From positions 1 to 48,000 of the forward strand of contig JANQJW010000018.1 of assembly GCA_028281445.1 (NCBI GenBank): a stretch of DNA of 48,000 nt. Reading direction: 5' to 3'. The position numbers were made by a program, and so were the translations under genes. Source of the DNA: Planctomycetota bacterium. GTDB lineage: Bacteria > Planctomycetota > PLA2 > JAEUHO01. Shown here piece after piece: positions 1 through 15,232 of the stretch. The notes under the pieces are model-generated. The model saw only the letters and a list, made by a program, of their open reading frames with translations, made no database searches and had not been told where the DNA came from. Within the stretch, counting starts at the first letter, position 1. Each line of letters starts with the position of its first letter.

Positions 1-1419
<1,419 letters not shown>

Positions 1420-1477
1420 CGGTTTCGATCAAGGACCAACCAAGGAAGTCGCGTCTTAGGGAAGAGGTAGGAAAGTC

Positions 1478-5662
<4,185 letters not shown>

Positions 5663-5702
5663 CGAGGACCACACCGGGATGCCCGGGGGTCAGAAAGCCT
5701 TC

Positions 5703-5730
5703 TAGACGGGCTTCGACCTCCGGGTACCTT
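5703..5730 (+). promoter_or_regulatory. Putative promoter for rpsL-rpsG
   Basis: TAGACG (5703-5708) and TACCTT (5725-5730) are separated by 16 nt and lie 43 nt before the rpsL start. The -10 resembles the TACCCT boxes ahead of rpsK and rpmI in this window, and the spacer length is the same. Read by eye from the sequence; transcription start not known. Confidence 0.45.
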
Positions 5731-5773
5731 CTCGGGCTGCCCTCGCTGGGGGGCACGGAACTCAGGAAGACAG

Positions 5774-6145
5774 ATGCCGACGATCAACCAACTGGTCCGC
5801 AAGGGCCGCAAGCAGGTCAAGAAGAAGAGCAAGGCTCCCGTGCTCGAGTCCTGCCCGCAGAAGCGCGGGGTCTGCCTGTCCGTCAAGACGCAGACGCCGA
5901 AGAAGCCGAACTCCGCGCTCCGCAAGATCGCGCGTGTTCGCCTGAGCAACAACCGTGAGATCACCGCCTACATCGGCGGCGAAGGCCACAACCTTCAGGA
6001 GCACAGCATCGTCCTGGTGCGCGGCGGCCGCGTCCGCGACCTCCCGGGTGTCCGCTACCACATCATCCGCGGCACGCTGGACACGTCGGGTGTCGAGGGT
6101 CGTAAGCAGCAGCGGTCGAAGTACGGCCAGAAGAAGGGCAAGTAA
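5774..6145 (+). CDS. rpsL: 30S ribosomal protein S12
   Basis: 123 residues, normal length. S12 sits at the decoding centre of the small subunit. The conserved [11 protein letters not shown] loop (residues 41-51) keeps Lys43, but the second loop reads GGRVRDLPG, so position 88 (E. coli numbering including Met) is Arg instead of the usual Lys. Lys-to-Arg at this residue is a classical streptomycin-resistance substitution in E. coli and Mycobacterium. A Shine-Dalgarno-like AGGAAG precedes the ATG. rpsG begins 2 nt after the stop, so the two are one operon. rpoC ends 111 bp upstream. Confidence 0.98.
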   Translation: MPTINQLVRKGRKQVKKKSKAPVLESCPQKRGVCLSVKTQTPKKPNSALRKIARVRLSNNREITAYIGGEGHNLQEHSIVLVRGGRVRDLPGVRYHIIRGTLDTSGVEGRKQQRSKYGQKKGK

Positions 6146-6147
6146 CG

Positions 6148-6624
6148 ATGGCCGGCAAGTACTACCGCAGCTTCGAGCACCTGCTGAAGCCCGATCCCGT
6201 CTACCAGGATCTCGACGTCGCGAAGTTCATCAGCTGCATCATGCTCGATGGCAAGCGCCAGACGGCAGAGAAGATCTTCTACGATGCGCTGGAGATCATC
6301 CGGGAGCGCGTCAAGGAACGCGAGCCGATCGAGGTCTGGCGTCAGGCCGTCGACAACGTCAAGCCGATGGTCGAGGTGCGCAGCCGCCGCGTCGGTGGTG
6401 CGAACTACCAGGTGCCGGTCGAGGTGAACGCGAAGCGCCGCCGCACGCTGGCCTACCGTTGGCTCCTCGAGGCCGCCCGCGGCCGTCGCGGCCGCCCGAT
6501 GCGCGTGTCGCTCGCCGACGAGCTCATGTCCGCCTACAACAAGGAAGGCGGCGCGATCCTCAAGCGCGAGAACGCGCACAAGCAGGCAGAGGCCAACAAG
6601 GCGTTTGCGCATTTCGCATTCTGA
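6148..6624 (+). CDS. rpsG: 30S ribosomal protein S7
   Basis: 158 residues, normal family length. S7 nucleates assembly of the 30S head and lines the E site. Recognisable S7 features are the N-terminal DP-VYQD segment, the [23 protein letters not shown] helix region, and the basic [11 protein letters not shown] region around residue 95. It follows rpsL by 2 nt. In the classical str operon fusA comes next; here about 3.2 kb carrying four other genes and a REP-like repeat doublet separates it from fusA. Confidence 0.98.
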   Translation: MAGKYYRSFEHLLKPDPVYQDLDVAKFISCIMLDGKRQTAEKIFYDALEIIRERVKEREPIEVWRQAVDNVKPMVEVRSRRVGGANYQVPVEVNAKRRRTLAYRWLLEAARGRRGRPMRVSLADELMSAYNKEGGAILKRENAHKQAEANKAFAHFAF

Positions 6625-6640
6625 GCGACGCCGGTGACTC

Positions 6641-6722
6641 GCGGGCACAAGGCCCGTTCCTACATGTTCGCCTTGCGTGAACGCTCTGAAGTCATGTAGG
6701 GGAGGGCCTCGTGCCCTCCCGC
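6641..6722. repeat. Inverted doublet of REP-like elements
   Basis: Two copies of the dispersed repeat face each other in the rpsG/DUF1294 gap: 6641-6666 (minus-strand reading) and 6693-6722 (plus-strand reading), with 26 nt between. Each copy reads GTAG followed by a short GC-rich hairpin with a 5-nt loop: GGGAGGGC-CTCGT-GCCCTCCC in the right copy, while the left copy is shortened. The layout, a GTAG tetranucleotide 5' of an imperfect palindrome arranged as an inverted pair, is what is known of REP/REPIN elements. No RAYT transposase gene is in the window. It may also serve as a bidirectional terminator between these convergent genes. Confidence 0.7.
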
Positions 6723-6723
6723 G

Positions 6724-7005
6724 TCAATTCTGGAGCTTCGGCCAGAGCAACAGCCATCCTCCGAGGTGGATCAGGACCACAGCCCAGTAGACGACCTGGT
6801 AGCTGAGCTTCTGCGTCTTGTGGCGGTAGACGTTCATGCCGAGGTAGGCACCCGGCCAGCCGCCGAGAAGCTCGACGAGGTGGAGCGTCGCCTCCGGGAT
6901 GCGAGGCCCGCCGGTGCGTGCGCGGCTCTTGTCGAGGCCGAAGAGCGCGAAGGCCAGCGCGCTCGCGACAGCGTAGATCGTTGCGATCGAGGCGACGTAC
7001 GACAT
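6724..7005 (-). CDS. DUF1294-family small integral membrane protein
   Basis: 93 residues from the ATG at 7005. An upstream in-frame extension to 7200 would be Pro/Ala-rich, overlap the divergent lipoprotein gene and lack family similarity, so it is rejected. The protein has an N-terminal hydrophobic helix (ASALAFALFGLDKSRA), a short charged loop with RIPEATLHLVELLGGWPGA, and a C-terminal membrane helix (YWAVVLIHLGGWLLLW). The FGLDKxxA and LHLVELLGGWPGAxLGMxxYRHKTxKxSYQ pattern is typical of DUF1294, a small inner-membrane family of unknown role that is sometimes fused to cold-shock domains. It is transcribed against the surrounding genes. Function unknown. Confidence 0.8.
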   Translation of the reverse strand: MSYVASIATIYAVASALAFALFGLDKSRARTGGPRIPEATLHLVELLGGWPGAYLGMNVYRHKTQKLSYQVVYWAVVLIHLGGWLLLWPKLQN

Positions 7006-7029
7006 GGGCTGATCTTGACCGCCCTGTGC

Positions 7030-7041
7030 CTGTTCGAACAG
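7030..7041. promoter_or_regulatory. Perfect 12-bp palindrome between divergent genes
   Basis: CTGTTCGAACAG lies in the 79-bp region between the divergent starts of the DUF1294 gene (7005) and the lipoprotein gene (7085). Its position suits an operator serving one or both genes. It is too short for the E. coli LexA site and does not match the CGAACnnnnGTTCG type. A TTGACC (7015-7020) lies just upstream. No regulator can be named. Confidence 0.3.
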
Positions 7042-7084
7042 AAAGCCTCGACCCCGGGGAAGTCGCCACGTAGGGCCGAGGGAC

Positions 7085-7621
7085 ATGGGGACGCGGGCGT
7101 TGCTGGCTGCCGCACTGATGCTCGTGCTGTTCACCGCCTGCGGCGGGGGCTCGGGTGGCGCCGGCATTGACGCGACGGGCGGGCTGGGCGCCGTCGACAC
7201 CGTCCCGATTCCCGGTCAGGGCGGTCCCGGCGCCGGTGGTGTCGTCACGGGCGGCGGCGGCGCCGTGGGCCTGCGCAACGGCATCCTCGTGCGCTTCGTT
7301 CAAGGGGCGGATCATCTGCAGGTCTGGGTGACCGAGGACAAGGTGATCAAGAAGCTCATCGCGATCTGGGAAGGCCGAGACGTCTTCACCGACTTCTCGG
7401 CGCAGGTCATGAAGGGCTCCGGGACGGGTGATCACAACCATCACTGGACGTGGCATCTCAACGGCGCGGCCCCGACCGTGAACATCCCGGCCGGCGCGCT
7501 CGCCTTCCGGGGCACGATCCAGGAGGTCGAAGACCGCCGCGACGTACTTCTGGCGGGCAGCCGCCAGTACGAGCTGATCTCGCCCGAAACGGTCTTGACG
7601 CAACTCCACGACTACAGGTGA
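7085..7621 (+). CDS. Predicted small lipoprotein of unknown function
   Basis: 178 residues with a clear lipoprotein signal: MGTRALL, a hydrophobic core and lipobox LFTAC with Cys19. Residues 20-62 are a Gly-rich low-complexity linker. The remaining globular part contains WVTEDKVIKKLIAIWEG and a His-rich GDHNHHWTWHLNG segment, followed by a short beta-rich tail. The His cluster could bind metal, but no family is recognised. A GAGGG before the ATG may serve as ribosome-binding site. It lies in the insertion that separates rpsG from fusA, 81 bp ahead of the foldase lipoprotein gene. Confidence 0.65.
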   Translation: MGTRALLAAALMLVLFTACGGGSGGAGIDATGGLGAVDTVPIPGQGGPGAGGVVTGGGGAVGLRNGILVRFVQGADHLQVWVTEDKVIKKLIAIWEGRDVFTDFSAQVMKGSGTGDHNHHWTWHLNGAAPTVNIPAGALAFRGTIQEVEDRRDVLLAGSRQYELISPETVLTQLHDYR

Positions 7622-7702
7622 CTTCTTGAGCGCGCGGCCGTTCCCGCGAGGTAGGGGCCCGATTCCGTACTACAGTGCCTCGCTGGTACCGGAGTTCCCG
7701 CT

Positions 7703-8845
7703 ATGAACGCGATTTCGCGCCTATCCCTGTCTGTCCTGCTGTGCCTCGCGCTCGCAGGATGCGGCAAGGACGACTCGTCCGTGGACCAGGAGGCCGCCGA
7801 TTCGATGCAGACCCCCGGCGGCGCGACGGTCGGGCCGGGGAGCGGCGGACAGATCGGCACCGCCGCGGTGGCCGAGCAGCTGCCGCCGGAGACGGTCCTC
7901 CTCACGGTGAATGGGGCCGAGATCACGCAGGGGGACTTCGACGAGGCGCTGGCGGGCATGTTCGGCCGGGCGGGCCTCGGCAACTCCCCGCAGTTCGCAG
8001 CCATCAAGGCGCAGATGATGCCGCGCCTGGAGAAGCAGCTCGTCGACCGGACGCTGCTGCAGCAGGCTGCTTCCGAGGCGGGAAGCACGCCTACGGACGA
8101 AGAGGTTGTCGCCAAGTTCGAGGAGCTCGTCAAGGCCCGGCTGCCGAAGGACGCCGACGTCGATGCCGAGCTCAAGCGCCAGGGTCTGACGCGCGACGAG
8201 CTCTACGCCGACATCCGCAAGGGCATGGCGATCGAGAAGATGGTCGAGGGGCTGCCCGGGGTGGTGAACCCGACCGACGAAGAGGTCCGGGCGCACTACG
8301 ACGCGAACGTCCTCAACTACCAGACGCCCGAACGCGTCAAGGCCCGCCACATCCTGATCAAGCTGGATCGCGGCGCGACGGACGAGCAGAAGGCGGAAGC
8401 GCGCAAAAAGATCGAGGGCCTCTTGGCGCAGATCAAGAGCGGCGAGGGCGACTTCGGCAAGCTCGCGGGCGAGCACTCGGGGTGCCCCAGCGGCGCCAAG
8501 GGCGGCGACCTCGGCTACTTCGGCCGCGGACAGATGGTGCCCCCGTTCGAGAAGGCCGCGTTCGGTCTCGAGGTGGGGGGGCTGAGCGACGTCATCGAGA
8601 CGGACTTCGGCTTCCACATCATCAAGCTCGACGAGCGCCAGAAGGCCGGCACGCGGCCGTTCGACGAGGTGTCGGCAAGCATCAAGCAGCAGATGCAGCA
8701 GCAGTCGCGCCAGCGGGCGGTGAACACGCTGCTCACGGACCTCAAGGGCAAGGCCGAGATCAAGAAGACCCGGGCCGGCGAGAAGGCGATCGCCACCAAG
8801 CCGGCGCCTCCGCCGTTCCCCGTACAGCCCGGTGGAGCGAAGTAG
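7703..8845 (+). CDS. Lipoprotein peptidyl-prolyl cis-trans isomerase (parvulin/PpiC type, PrsA/SurA-like)
   Basis: 380 residues. The lipobox LALAGC with Cys20 predicts a membrane-anchored periplasmic lipoprotein. Residues about 70-190 form a SurA-N-like helical chaperone region, and residues about 209-313 are a parvulin domain showing VKARHILIK, the FGKLAGEHSGCPSGAKGGDLGYF stretch, the MVPPFEKAAF segment and GFHIIKLDER, all family hallmarks. The tail is Lys/Ala/Pro-rich. Proteins of this type assist folding of exported proteins, and it is plausibly the main periplasmic foldase here. The next gene begins inside its 3' end (14-bp overlap), so the two are probably translated from one mRNA. Confidence 0.9.
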   Translation: MNAISRLSLSVLLCLALAGCGKDDSSVDQEAADSMQTPGGATVGPGSGGQIGTAAVAEQLPPETVLLTVNGAEITQGDFDEALAGMFGRAGLGNSPQFAAIKAQMMPRLEKQLVDRTLLQQAASEAGSTPTDEEVVAKFEELVKARLPKDADVDAELKRQGLTRDELYADIRKGMAIEKMVEGLPGVVNPTDEEVRAHYDANVLNYQTPERVKARHILIKLDRGATDEQKAEARKKIEGLLAQIKSGEGDFGKLAGEHSGCPSGAKGGDLGYFGRGQMVPPFEKAAFGLEVGGLSDVIETDFGFHIIKLDERQKAGTRPFDEVSASIKQQMQQQSRQRAVNTLLTDLKGKAEIKKTRAGEKAIATKPAPPPFPVQPGGAK

Positions 8846-9779
8846 GACAACCTGCCCGCTCTGTAAGTCGAGCGACTCGACGCTCGCGTACCGCGGAACC
8901 GATCTGCTCCACGGCGGCGACGAGGAGTACGCGTACTACGACTGCGGCTACTGCCAAGCCGTCTACCAATGGCCCGTCCCCACGGCCGAGCAGATCCACG
9001 GCTTCTATCCGGACGACTACGCCGTGTACCAACCGGAGAAGCCGAAGGCGCCGCGAGGGCTCGAGCGCGCCGTGCTTCGTTCGCGCCACGGGTACAAGCA
9101 CCTCGATGCACCGCTGTGGGCCCGCGCCCTGGCGCCGTTGGTCGGGCTCTTCAAGTATCGCGACGCGCTGCCCTTCGTCGAAGGCGGACGACTCGTCGAC
9201 GTCGGCTGCGGCAACGGGAAGTTCCTGTTGGCGATGCGCCACCTGGGTTGGGAGGTCGCGGGCGTCGACATGGATGCACGGGCGGTGGCGGTCTGCCGCG
9301 AGCAGGGGCTCGAGGTCTACGAGGACCTGGAGAGCGCGCCGGGGCCCTTCGACGTCGTGACCGCGCGGCACGTGATCGAGCACGTGGCAGATCCTCGGGC
9401 GTTTCGGAAGTCGCTCTTCGGGTGCTGGGTCCGCGGGCGGAGGCCGATGCACGTCCACATCCGGACGCCGAACGCTGATGCGCTGGGGCGCCGCCGCTAC
9501 GGCGCGTACTGGTACGCCAACGACATCCCGCGGCATCTGGTCCTGTTCACGCCGGGCAACCTGCTACGACTCTTCGGGGGCCGGGCACGAACCCGCTCCA
9601 CGCCGAAGATCCTCCTCAACAGCCGCGACGCGCGCCGCGGCCGTGCCGGCCGGGCATCGCGCTACGGGCGCCTCGCCCGGCTGGGCGCGCGCCCGGCGGT
9701 CTGGCTGTCACGGCTCGTCGGGCGCGGCTACGAGATCGTGCTGGATGCGCAATGGCGCTCGCCGCCCGAGGAGGGGTAG
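8832..9779 (+). CDS. Class I SAM-dependent methyltransferase with N-terminal CxxC zinc-ribbon-like motif
   Basis: 315 residues from a GTG at 8832 that overlaps the foldase gene. The N-terminus has two Cys pairs (CPLC and, about 30 residues on, CGYC) typical of methyltransferases with a small zinc-binding head. The SAM site is LVDVGCGNGKFL, followed by GVDMDARAV and the acidic DVVTARHVIEHV motif. PRHLVLFTPGNLLRLF later in the protein is a family signature. Two short stretches, near bases 9415-9450 and 9580-9605, look out of frame against family expectation (see findings), so the gene may carry compensating indels. Substrate unknown; such enzymes often modify lipids, quinones or sugars. Confidence 0.8.
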   Translation: MERSRTTCPLCKSSDSTLAYRGTDLLHGGDEEYAYYDCGYCQAVYQWPVPTAEQIHGFYPDDYAVYQPEKPKAPRGLERAVLRSRHGYKHLDAPLWARALAPLVGLFKYRDALPFVEGGRLVDVGCGNGKFLLAMRHLGWEVAGVDMDARAVAVCREQGLEVYEDLESAPGPFDVVTARHVIEHVADPRAFRKSLFGCWVRGRRPMHVHIRTPNADALGRRRYGAYWYANDIPRHLVLFTPGNLLRLFGGRARTRSTPKILLNSRDARRGRAGRASRYGRLARLGARPAVWLSRLVGRGYEIVLDAQWRSPPEEG

Positions 9780-9789
9780 CGACGGAACA

Positions 9790-9817
9790 TCGACGGCAAT
9801 CCTGACGCGGCTATTCT
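9790..9817 (+). promoter_or_regulatory. Putative promoter for fusA
   Basis: TCGACG (9790-9795) and TATTCT (9812-9817) have a 16-nt spacer and lie 30 nt before the fusA ATG. This agrees with fusA being transcribed on its own after the insertion that separates it from rpsG. Confidence 0.4.
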
Positions 9818-9847
9818 CTGCGCGCGACCCCAGAAGGACCCCTTGGT

Positions 9848-11917
<2,070 letters not shown>

Positions 11918-11937
11918 GAGGCTTTCGTCGACTCCTA

Positions 11938-12082
11938 GTAGGGGAGGGCCCTGTGCCCTCCCTTGCGTGGGCCAGTTCGCGACCGCCTCCCGTCGAACGG
12001 TCACGACCCCGCCCGAACGAACAGGCCTCCCCCGGCGCCGCAAGCGCCGGGGCGGGAGGGCACAAGGCCCTCCCCTACATGA
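11938..12082. repeat. Inverted doublet of REP-like elements downstream of fusA
   Basis: The left copy (11938-11962) reads GTAG then GGGAGGGC-CCTGT-GCCCTCCC, an 8-bp stem with a 5-nt loop. The right copy (12051-12082) is the same element in opposite orientation, ending in CCTCCCCTACATGA. The 88 nt between them hold a separate strong hairpin (12030-12052). It is the same repeat as at 6641-6722 and 47230-47260. The pair occupies the first part of the 439-bp gap between fusA and rpsJ. Confidence 0.75.
12030..12052. terminator. GC-rich perfect hairpin, possible terminator of fusA
   Basis: CCCCGGCGC (12030-12038), loop CGCAA, and GCGCCGGGG (12044-12052) form a perfect 9-bp stem. No T-tract follows, so intrinsic termination is uncertain; it may instead be the core of the flanking repeat doublet. 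Confidence 0.4.
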
Positions 12083-12150
12083 CCGCGTGCCGCTCCGCAT
12101 GCCGTCGCCCGCCCACGCCCGATTTCCGGGGAATCGGGGCGGCGCTCGCT

Positions 12151-12178
12151 TTGGGACCGCGGCTCGCACGGCTAACAT
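12151..12178 (+). promoter_or_regulatory. Putative promoter of the S10 superoperon
   Basis: TTGGGA (12151-12156) and TAACAT (12173-12178) are 16 nt apart. Transcription from here would give a leader of about 170 nt before rpsJ (12357), containing several short hairpins such as CATCC-GGC-GGATG near 12324-12336. A leader of this kind is where L4 autoregulation acts in gamma-proteobacteria; nothing here proves the same mechanism. Confidence 0.5.
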
Positions 12179-12356
12179 TCCGGGCTTCCGCGCCGTTCTC
12201 CCGTCGCGTGTTCCCCGCCAGGGGGACAGACCTTCGGGGGGGAGGTCGCCGGGGGGCCTCTCGAGGTCCGCCGAGGCCACGCGGCAGAGGAACCAGAAGC
12301 CCAGAAGGGGTTCGCTGCGTCCGCATCCGGCGGATGTCGTGCGCCCCGGAGAAGCC

Positions 12357-12671
<315 letters not shown>

Positions 12672-12673
12672 CC

Positions 12674-13318
12674 ATGGCTGAGATTCGCACCTGGAACAAC
12701 GGTACGGCCGGTACCGCCGAGCTCGACGACGATACGTTCTCGGGCGGCGAGCGCCTGAACCCTGTCGTGCTGCGCGAGGCCGTCCTCATGTACGAGGCGA
12801 ACAAGCGCACGGGCACGGTCAACACGCTCACGCGCCGCTTCGTCAACGGTTCGGGCAAGAAGATCCAGCGCCAGAAGCACGTGGGCCGAGCACGGCACGG
12901 TGACAAGAAGGCGAACCTCATGCGCGGCGGGGGTGTGGCTCACGGGCCTCATCCCCGTGATCATTCCTACGCGATGCCGCGGAAGGCCCTGAAGCGCGCG
13001 CTGATGATCGCGCTTGCCGGCAAGCTCCGCGACGGCGAGGTCGCCACCTTCGAAGGCGCGTCGTTCGACAAGCCGTCGACGAAGCAGGCGCGCGAGGCCC
13101 TGGCCTCGATCGACGCGGCGAACAGCGCGCTGATCGTCTCCGCCGGCCCGGTCGACAAGAACCTGCTGCTGTCAGTCCGGAACCTGCCGTACGTCCGTGC
13201 GCTGCCCGCCGCCGAGGTGTCGGCCTACGACGTCGTGGCGCACCGCAACCTCGTGCTGCTCGAGGGCGCCCTCGACGCGCTGCGCGGGCGCGTCGCCACC
13301 GAAGGGGAGGCTTCCTGA
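12674..13318 (+). CDS. rplD: 50S ribosomal protein L4
   Basis: 214 residues. L4 binds 23S rRNA and extends a loop into the exit tunnel. The loop region is visible as GSGKKIQRQKHVGRARHGDKKANLMRGGG around residues 55-83, followed by HPRDHSYAMPRKALKRAL. In enterobacteria L4 also autoregulates the S10 operon. It starts 2 nt after rpsJ, in the position where rplC normally stands. Its stop overlaps the rplW start (TGATG). Confidence 0.96.
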   Translation: MAEIRTWNNGTAGTAELDDDTFSGGERLNPVVLREAVLMYEANKRTGTVNTLTRRFVNGSGKKIQRQKHVGRARHGDKKANLMRGGGVAHGPHPRDHSYAMPRKALKRALMIALAGKLRDGEVATFEGASFDKPSTKQAREALASIDAANSALIVSAGPVDKNLLLSVRNLPYVRALPAAEVSAYDVVAHRNLVLLEGALDALRGRVATEGEAS

Positions 13319-13605
13319 TGGCCACGCTCACGCCCCAGGACATCGTCATCCGCCCGCTCATCACGGAGAAGACCCTCCGGATGGCCGAGCGCGACAACAG
13401 CTACACCTTCCAGGTGCGCCAGACCGCCAACAAGGTCCAGATCCGCGACGCCATCGAGCGGATCTTCAACGTGACCGTGCTGGGCGTGCGCACCACGAAC
13501 TACATGGGCAAGGCCCGCCGCGTCGGCCGCTACGTCGGTTCGACGTCTTCGTGGAAGAAGGCCGTCATCAAGGTCAGGGAGGGCGACACGATCGAGTTCT
13601 ATTGA
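13318..13605 (+). CDS. rplW: 50S ribosomal protein L23
   Basis: 95 residues, normal. L23 lies at the tunnel exit and docks trigger factor and SRP. DIVIRPLITEKTLRMAE at the N-terminus and NKVQIRDAIERIFNVTVLGVRT are diagnostic. Its ATG overlaps the rplD stop by one base, indicating translational coupling. Confidence 0.97.
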   Translation: MATLTPQDIVIRPLITEKTLRMAERDNSYTFQVRQTANKVQIRDAIERIFNVTVLGVRTTNYMGKARRVGRYVGSTSSWKKAVIKVREGDTIEFY

Positions 13606-13640
13606 TCTCGAATCGTGTCAGCACATAGGAACCAGCAGCC

Positions 13641-14489
13641 ATGCCTATCCGTCGCGTCAAGCCCATCACGAACGGTCAGCGGGGTCTCAGCTACCTCGAC
13701 ACCCGCGACCTCACGAAGAAGCGGCCCGAGAAGCGCCTCACGAAGGGGCTGCGCAAGTCCGGTGGCCGCAACAACCGCGGCCGCATGACCGTGCGTCGTC
13801 GCGGTGGTGGTGCCAAGCGCCTCTACCGCCAGATCGACTGGAAGCGCGCGGACAAAGACGGGATCCCCGCCAAGGTCGCCGCGCTCGAGTACGACCCGAA
13901 TCGCAACTCGCGCATCCACCTGCTCCAGTACGCCGACGGCGAGAAGCGCTACGTCCTCGCGGCGCACGGCGTGAAGGTCGGCGCGGTGGTCATGAACGGC
14001 CCGAAGGCCGAGCCCAAGGCCGGAAACTGCATGGAGCTCAAGAACATCCCGGTCGGCCTGCCGGTGCACGCCGTCGAGATGCGTCCCGGCCGCGGTGCCC
14101 AGCTGGCCCGTGGGGCAGGCGCCGTCTGCACGCTGAGCGCCAAGGAGGGCGACCTCGCGCTGCTGACGCTGCCGTCCGGTGAGATGCGCCGCGTCCACAT
14201 CCGCTGCCGCGCGACGATCGGCCAGGTCGGCAACATCGACCAGAACCTCGTCAAGATCGGCAAGGCGGGTCGCAACCGCCACAAGGGCCGCCGCCCCAAG
14301 GTGCGCGGCTCCGCCATGAACCCGGTGGCCCACCCGATGGGCGGCGGCGAAGGCCGGCGCGCCGGCGGCCGCCACCCGCGTTCGCCGTGGGGCAAGTTCT
14401 CGAAGGGCGGCAACACGCGCAAGAAGCGCAAGCCGTCGAGCAAGTTCATCGTCCGCGGCCGCAAGCGCGGCAAGCAGGTCGGAAAGTAG
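13641..14489 (+). CDS. rplB: 50S ribosomal protein L2
   Basis: 282 residues, near the usual 275. L2 supports the peptidyl transferase centre and subunit joining. The functional motif reads VAHPMGGGEGRRAGG. The histidine at residue 231 corresponds to the important E. coli His229, but the preceding Asp is Ala and the second His is Met. HPM variants occur in other phyla. The N-terminal TNGQRGLSYLDTRDLTKKRP is somewhat different from the E. coli form. It follows rplW by 35 nt and precedes rpsS by 12 nt. Confidence 0.97.
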   Translation: MPIRRVKPITNGQRGLSYLDTRDLTKKRPEKRLTKGLRKSGGRNNRGRMTVRRRGGGAKRLYRQIDWKRADKDGIPAKVAALEYDPNRNSRIHLLQYADGEKRYVLAAHGVKVGAVVMNGPKAEPKAGNCMELKNIPVGLPVHAVEMRPGRGAQLARGAGAVCTLSAKEGDLALLTLPSGEMRRVHIRCRATIGQVGNIDQNLVKIGKAGRNRHKGRRPKVRGSAMNPVAHPMGGGEGRRAGGRHPRSPWGKFSKGGNTRKKRKPSSKFIVRGRKRGKQVGK

Positions 14490-14501
14490 GGGGTAGTCCC
14501 A

Positions 14502-14768
14502 ATGAGTCGCAGCCTCAAGAAGGGCCCGTTTGTCGACGAGCGGCTGTTCGGCCGCGTCGAAGAAATGGCCGCCTCCGGCCGCAAGGACGCGTTGAAGACG
14601 TGGTCGCGCCGATGCGACATCGTGCCGGAGTTCGTCGGCCACACCTTCCTCGTCCACAACGGCAAGACGTTCATCCGCGTGTACGTGACCGAGGACATGG
14701 TCGGCCACAAGCTCGGCGAGTTCTCTCCGACCCGTCTCTTCCGCGGGCACTCCGGTCGGAACCGGTAA
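14502..14768 (+). CDS. rpsS: 30S ribosomal protein S19
   Basis: 88 residues, normal length. S19 contacts the A-site finger from the 30S head. The N-terminal [15 protein letters not shown], the [27 protein letters not shown] core and the C-terminal RGHSG are classical. Located between rplB and rplV as usual. Confidence 0.98.
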   Translation: MSRSLKKGPFVDERLFGRVEEMAASGRKDALKTWSRRCDIVPEFVGHTFLVHNGKTFIRVYVTEDMVGHKLGEFSPTRLFRGHSGRNR

Positions 14769-14780
14769 GGACCAGTCGCA

Positions 14781-15230
14781 ATGTCGAAGAAGAAGAAACA
14801 GCGACCGGGCATTCCCGGCTACGGCAAGCTCTTCCGGGCCTCGCACAAGATGGCTCGGATCAGCCCGTTCAAGGCGCGCCCCGTGATCGACATGATCCGT
14901 GGCAAGAACGTCCACGACGCGATCCTGTTGATGGAGCACGAGCCGAAGCGCGGCGCGCACCTCATCGGCAAGGTGCTGAAGTCGGCCCTCGCCAACGCTT
15001 CCAACGATCTCGACGTGAACCTCAAGGAGCTCGTCGTGGTGGACGCGCGCATCGACGGGGCCGGCATGCTCAACGGCCGGCGCCGCTGGCAGCCCCGCGC
15101 CATGGGCCGTGCCTTCCCGATCATCAAGCGCGTGAGCCACATCAACGTGGCCCTCGCGGAGCCCGTTGGCGATGCAAGCGAGGTCCTCGGCGGCGAGGAG
15201 CTCGTGGCAGCCGGCGAGGCCGAGGAGTAA
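14781..15230 (+). CDS. rplV: 50S ribosomal protein L22
   Basis: 149 residues, longer than the roughly 110-residue E. coli protein because of an N-terminal extension rich in Lys (SKKKKQRPGIPGYGK) and an acidic Glu/Ala C-terminal tail. L22 lines the exit tunnel. Core signatures are ARISPFKARPVIDMIRGK, LLMEHEPKRGAHLIGKVLKSA and the loop GAGMLNGRRRWQPRAMGRA (macrolide-associated region). The Ala/Glu-rich C-terminal tail is lineage-specific. Confidence 0.96.
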   Translation: MSKKKKQRPGIPGYGKLFRASHKMARISPFKARPVIDMIRGKNVHDAILLMEHEPKRGAHLIGKVLKSALANASNDLDVNLKELVVVDARIDGAGMLNGRRRWQPRAMGRAFPIIKRVSHINVALAEPVGDASEVLGGEELVAAGEAEE

Positions 15231-15232
15231 CC

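Noticed and set aside
7030..7041. LexA/SOS box
   Set aside because: CTGT and ACAG are only 4 nt apart; the E. coli site needs 8 nt between them, and the Gram-positive CGAACnnnnGTTCG form does not fit either.
7006..7200. Longer DUF1294 protein
   Set aside because: The added Pro/Ala/Ser-rich residues do not belong to the family and overlap the divergent lipoprotein gene.
11938..12082. CRISPR array
   Set aside because: The repeats are inverted, only two per site, and without regular spacers or cas genes.
14387..15232. Fusion reading frame upstream of rpsC
   Set aside because: It is an open shadow frame through rplB-rplV; S3 begins at MGQKTHPIG (15233).
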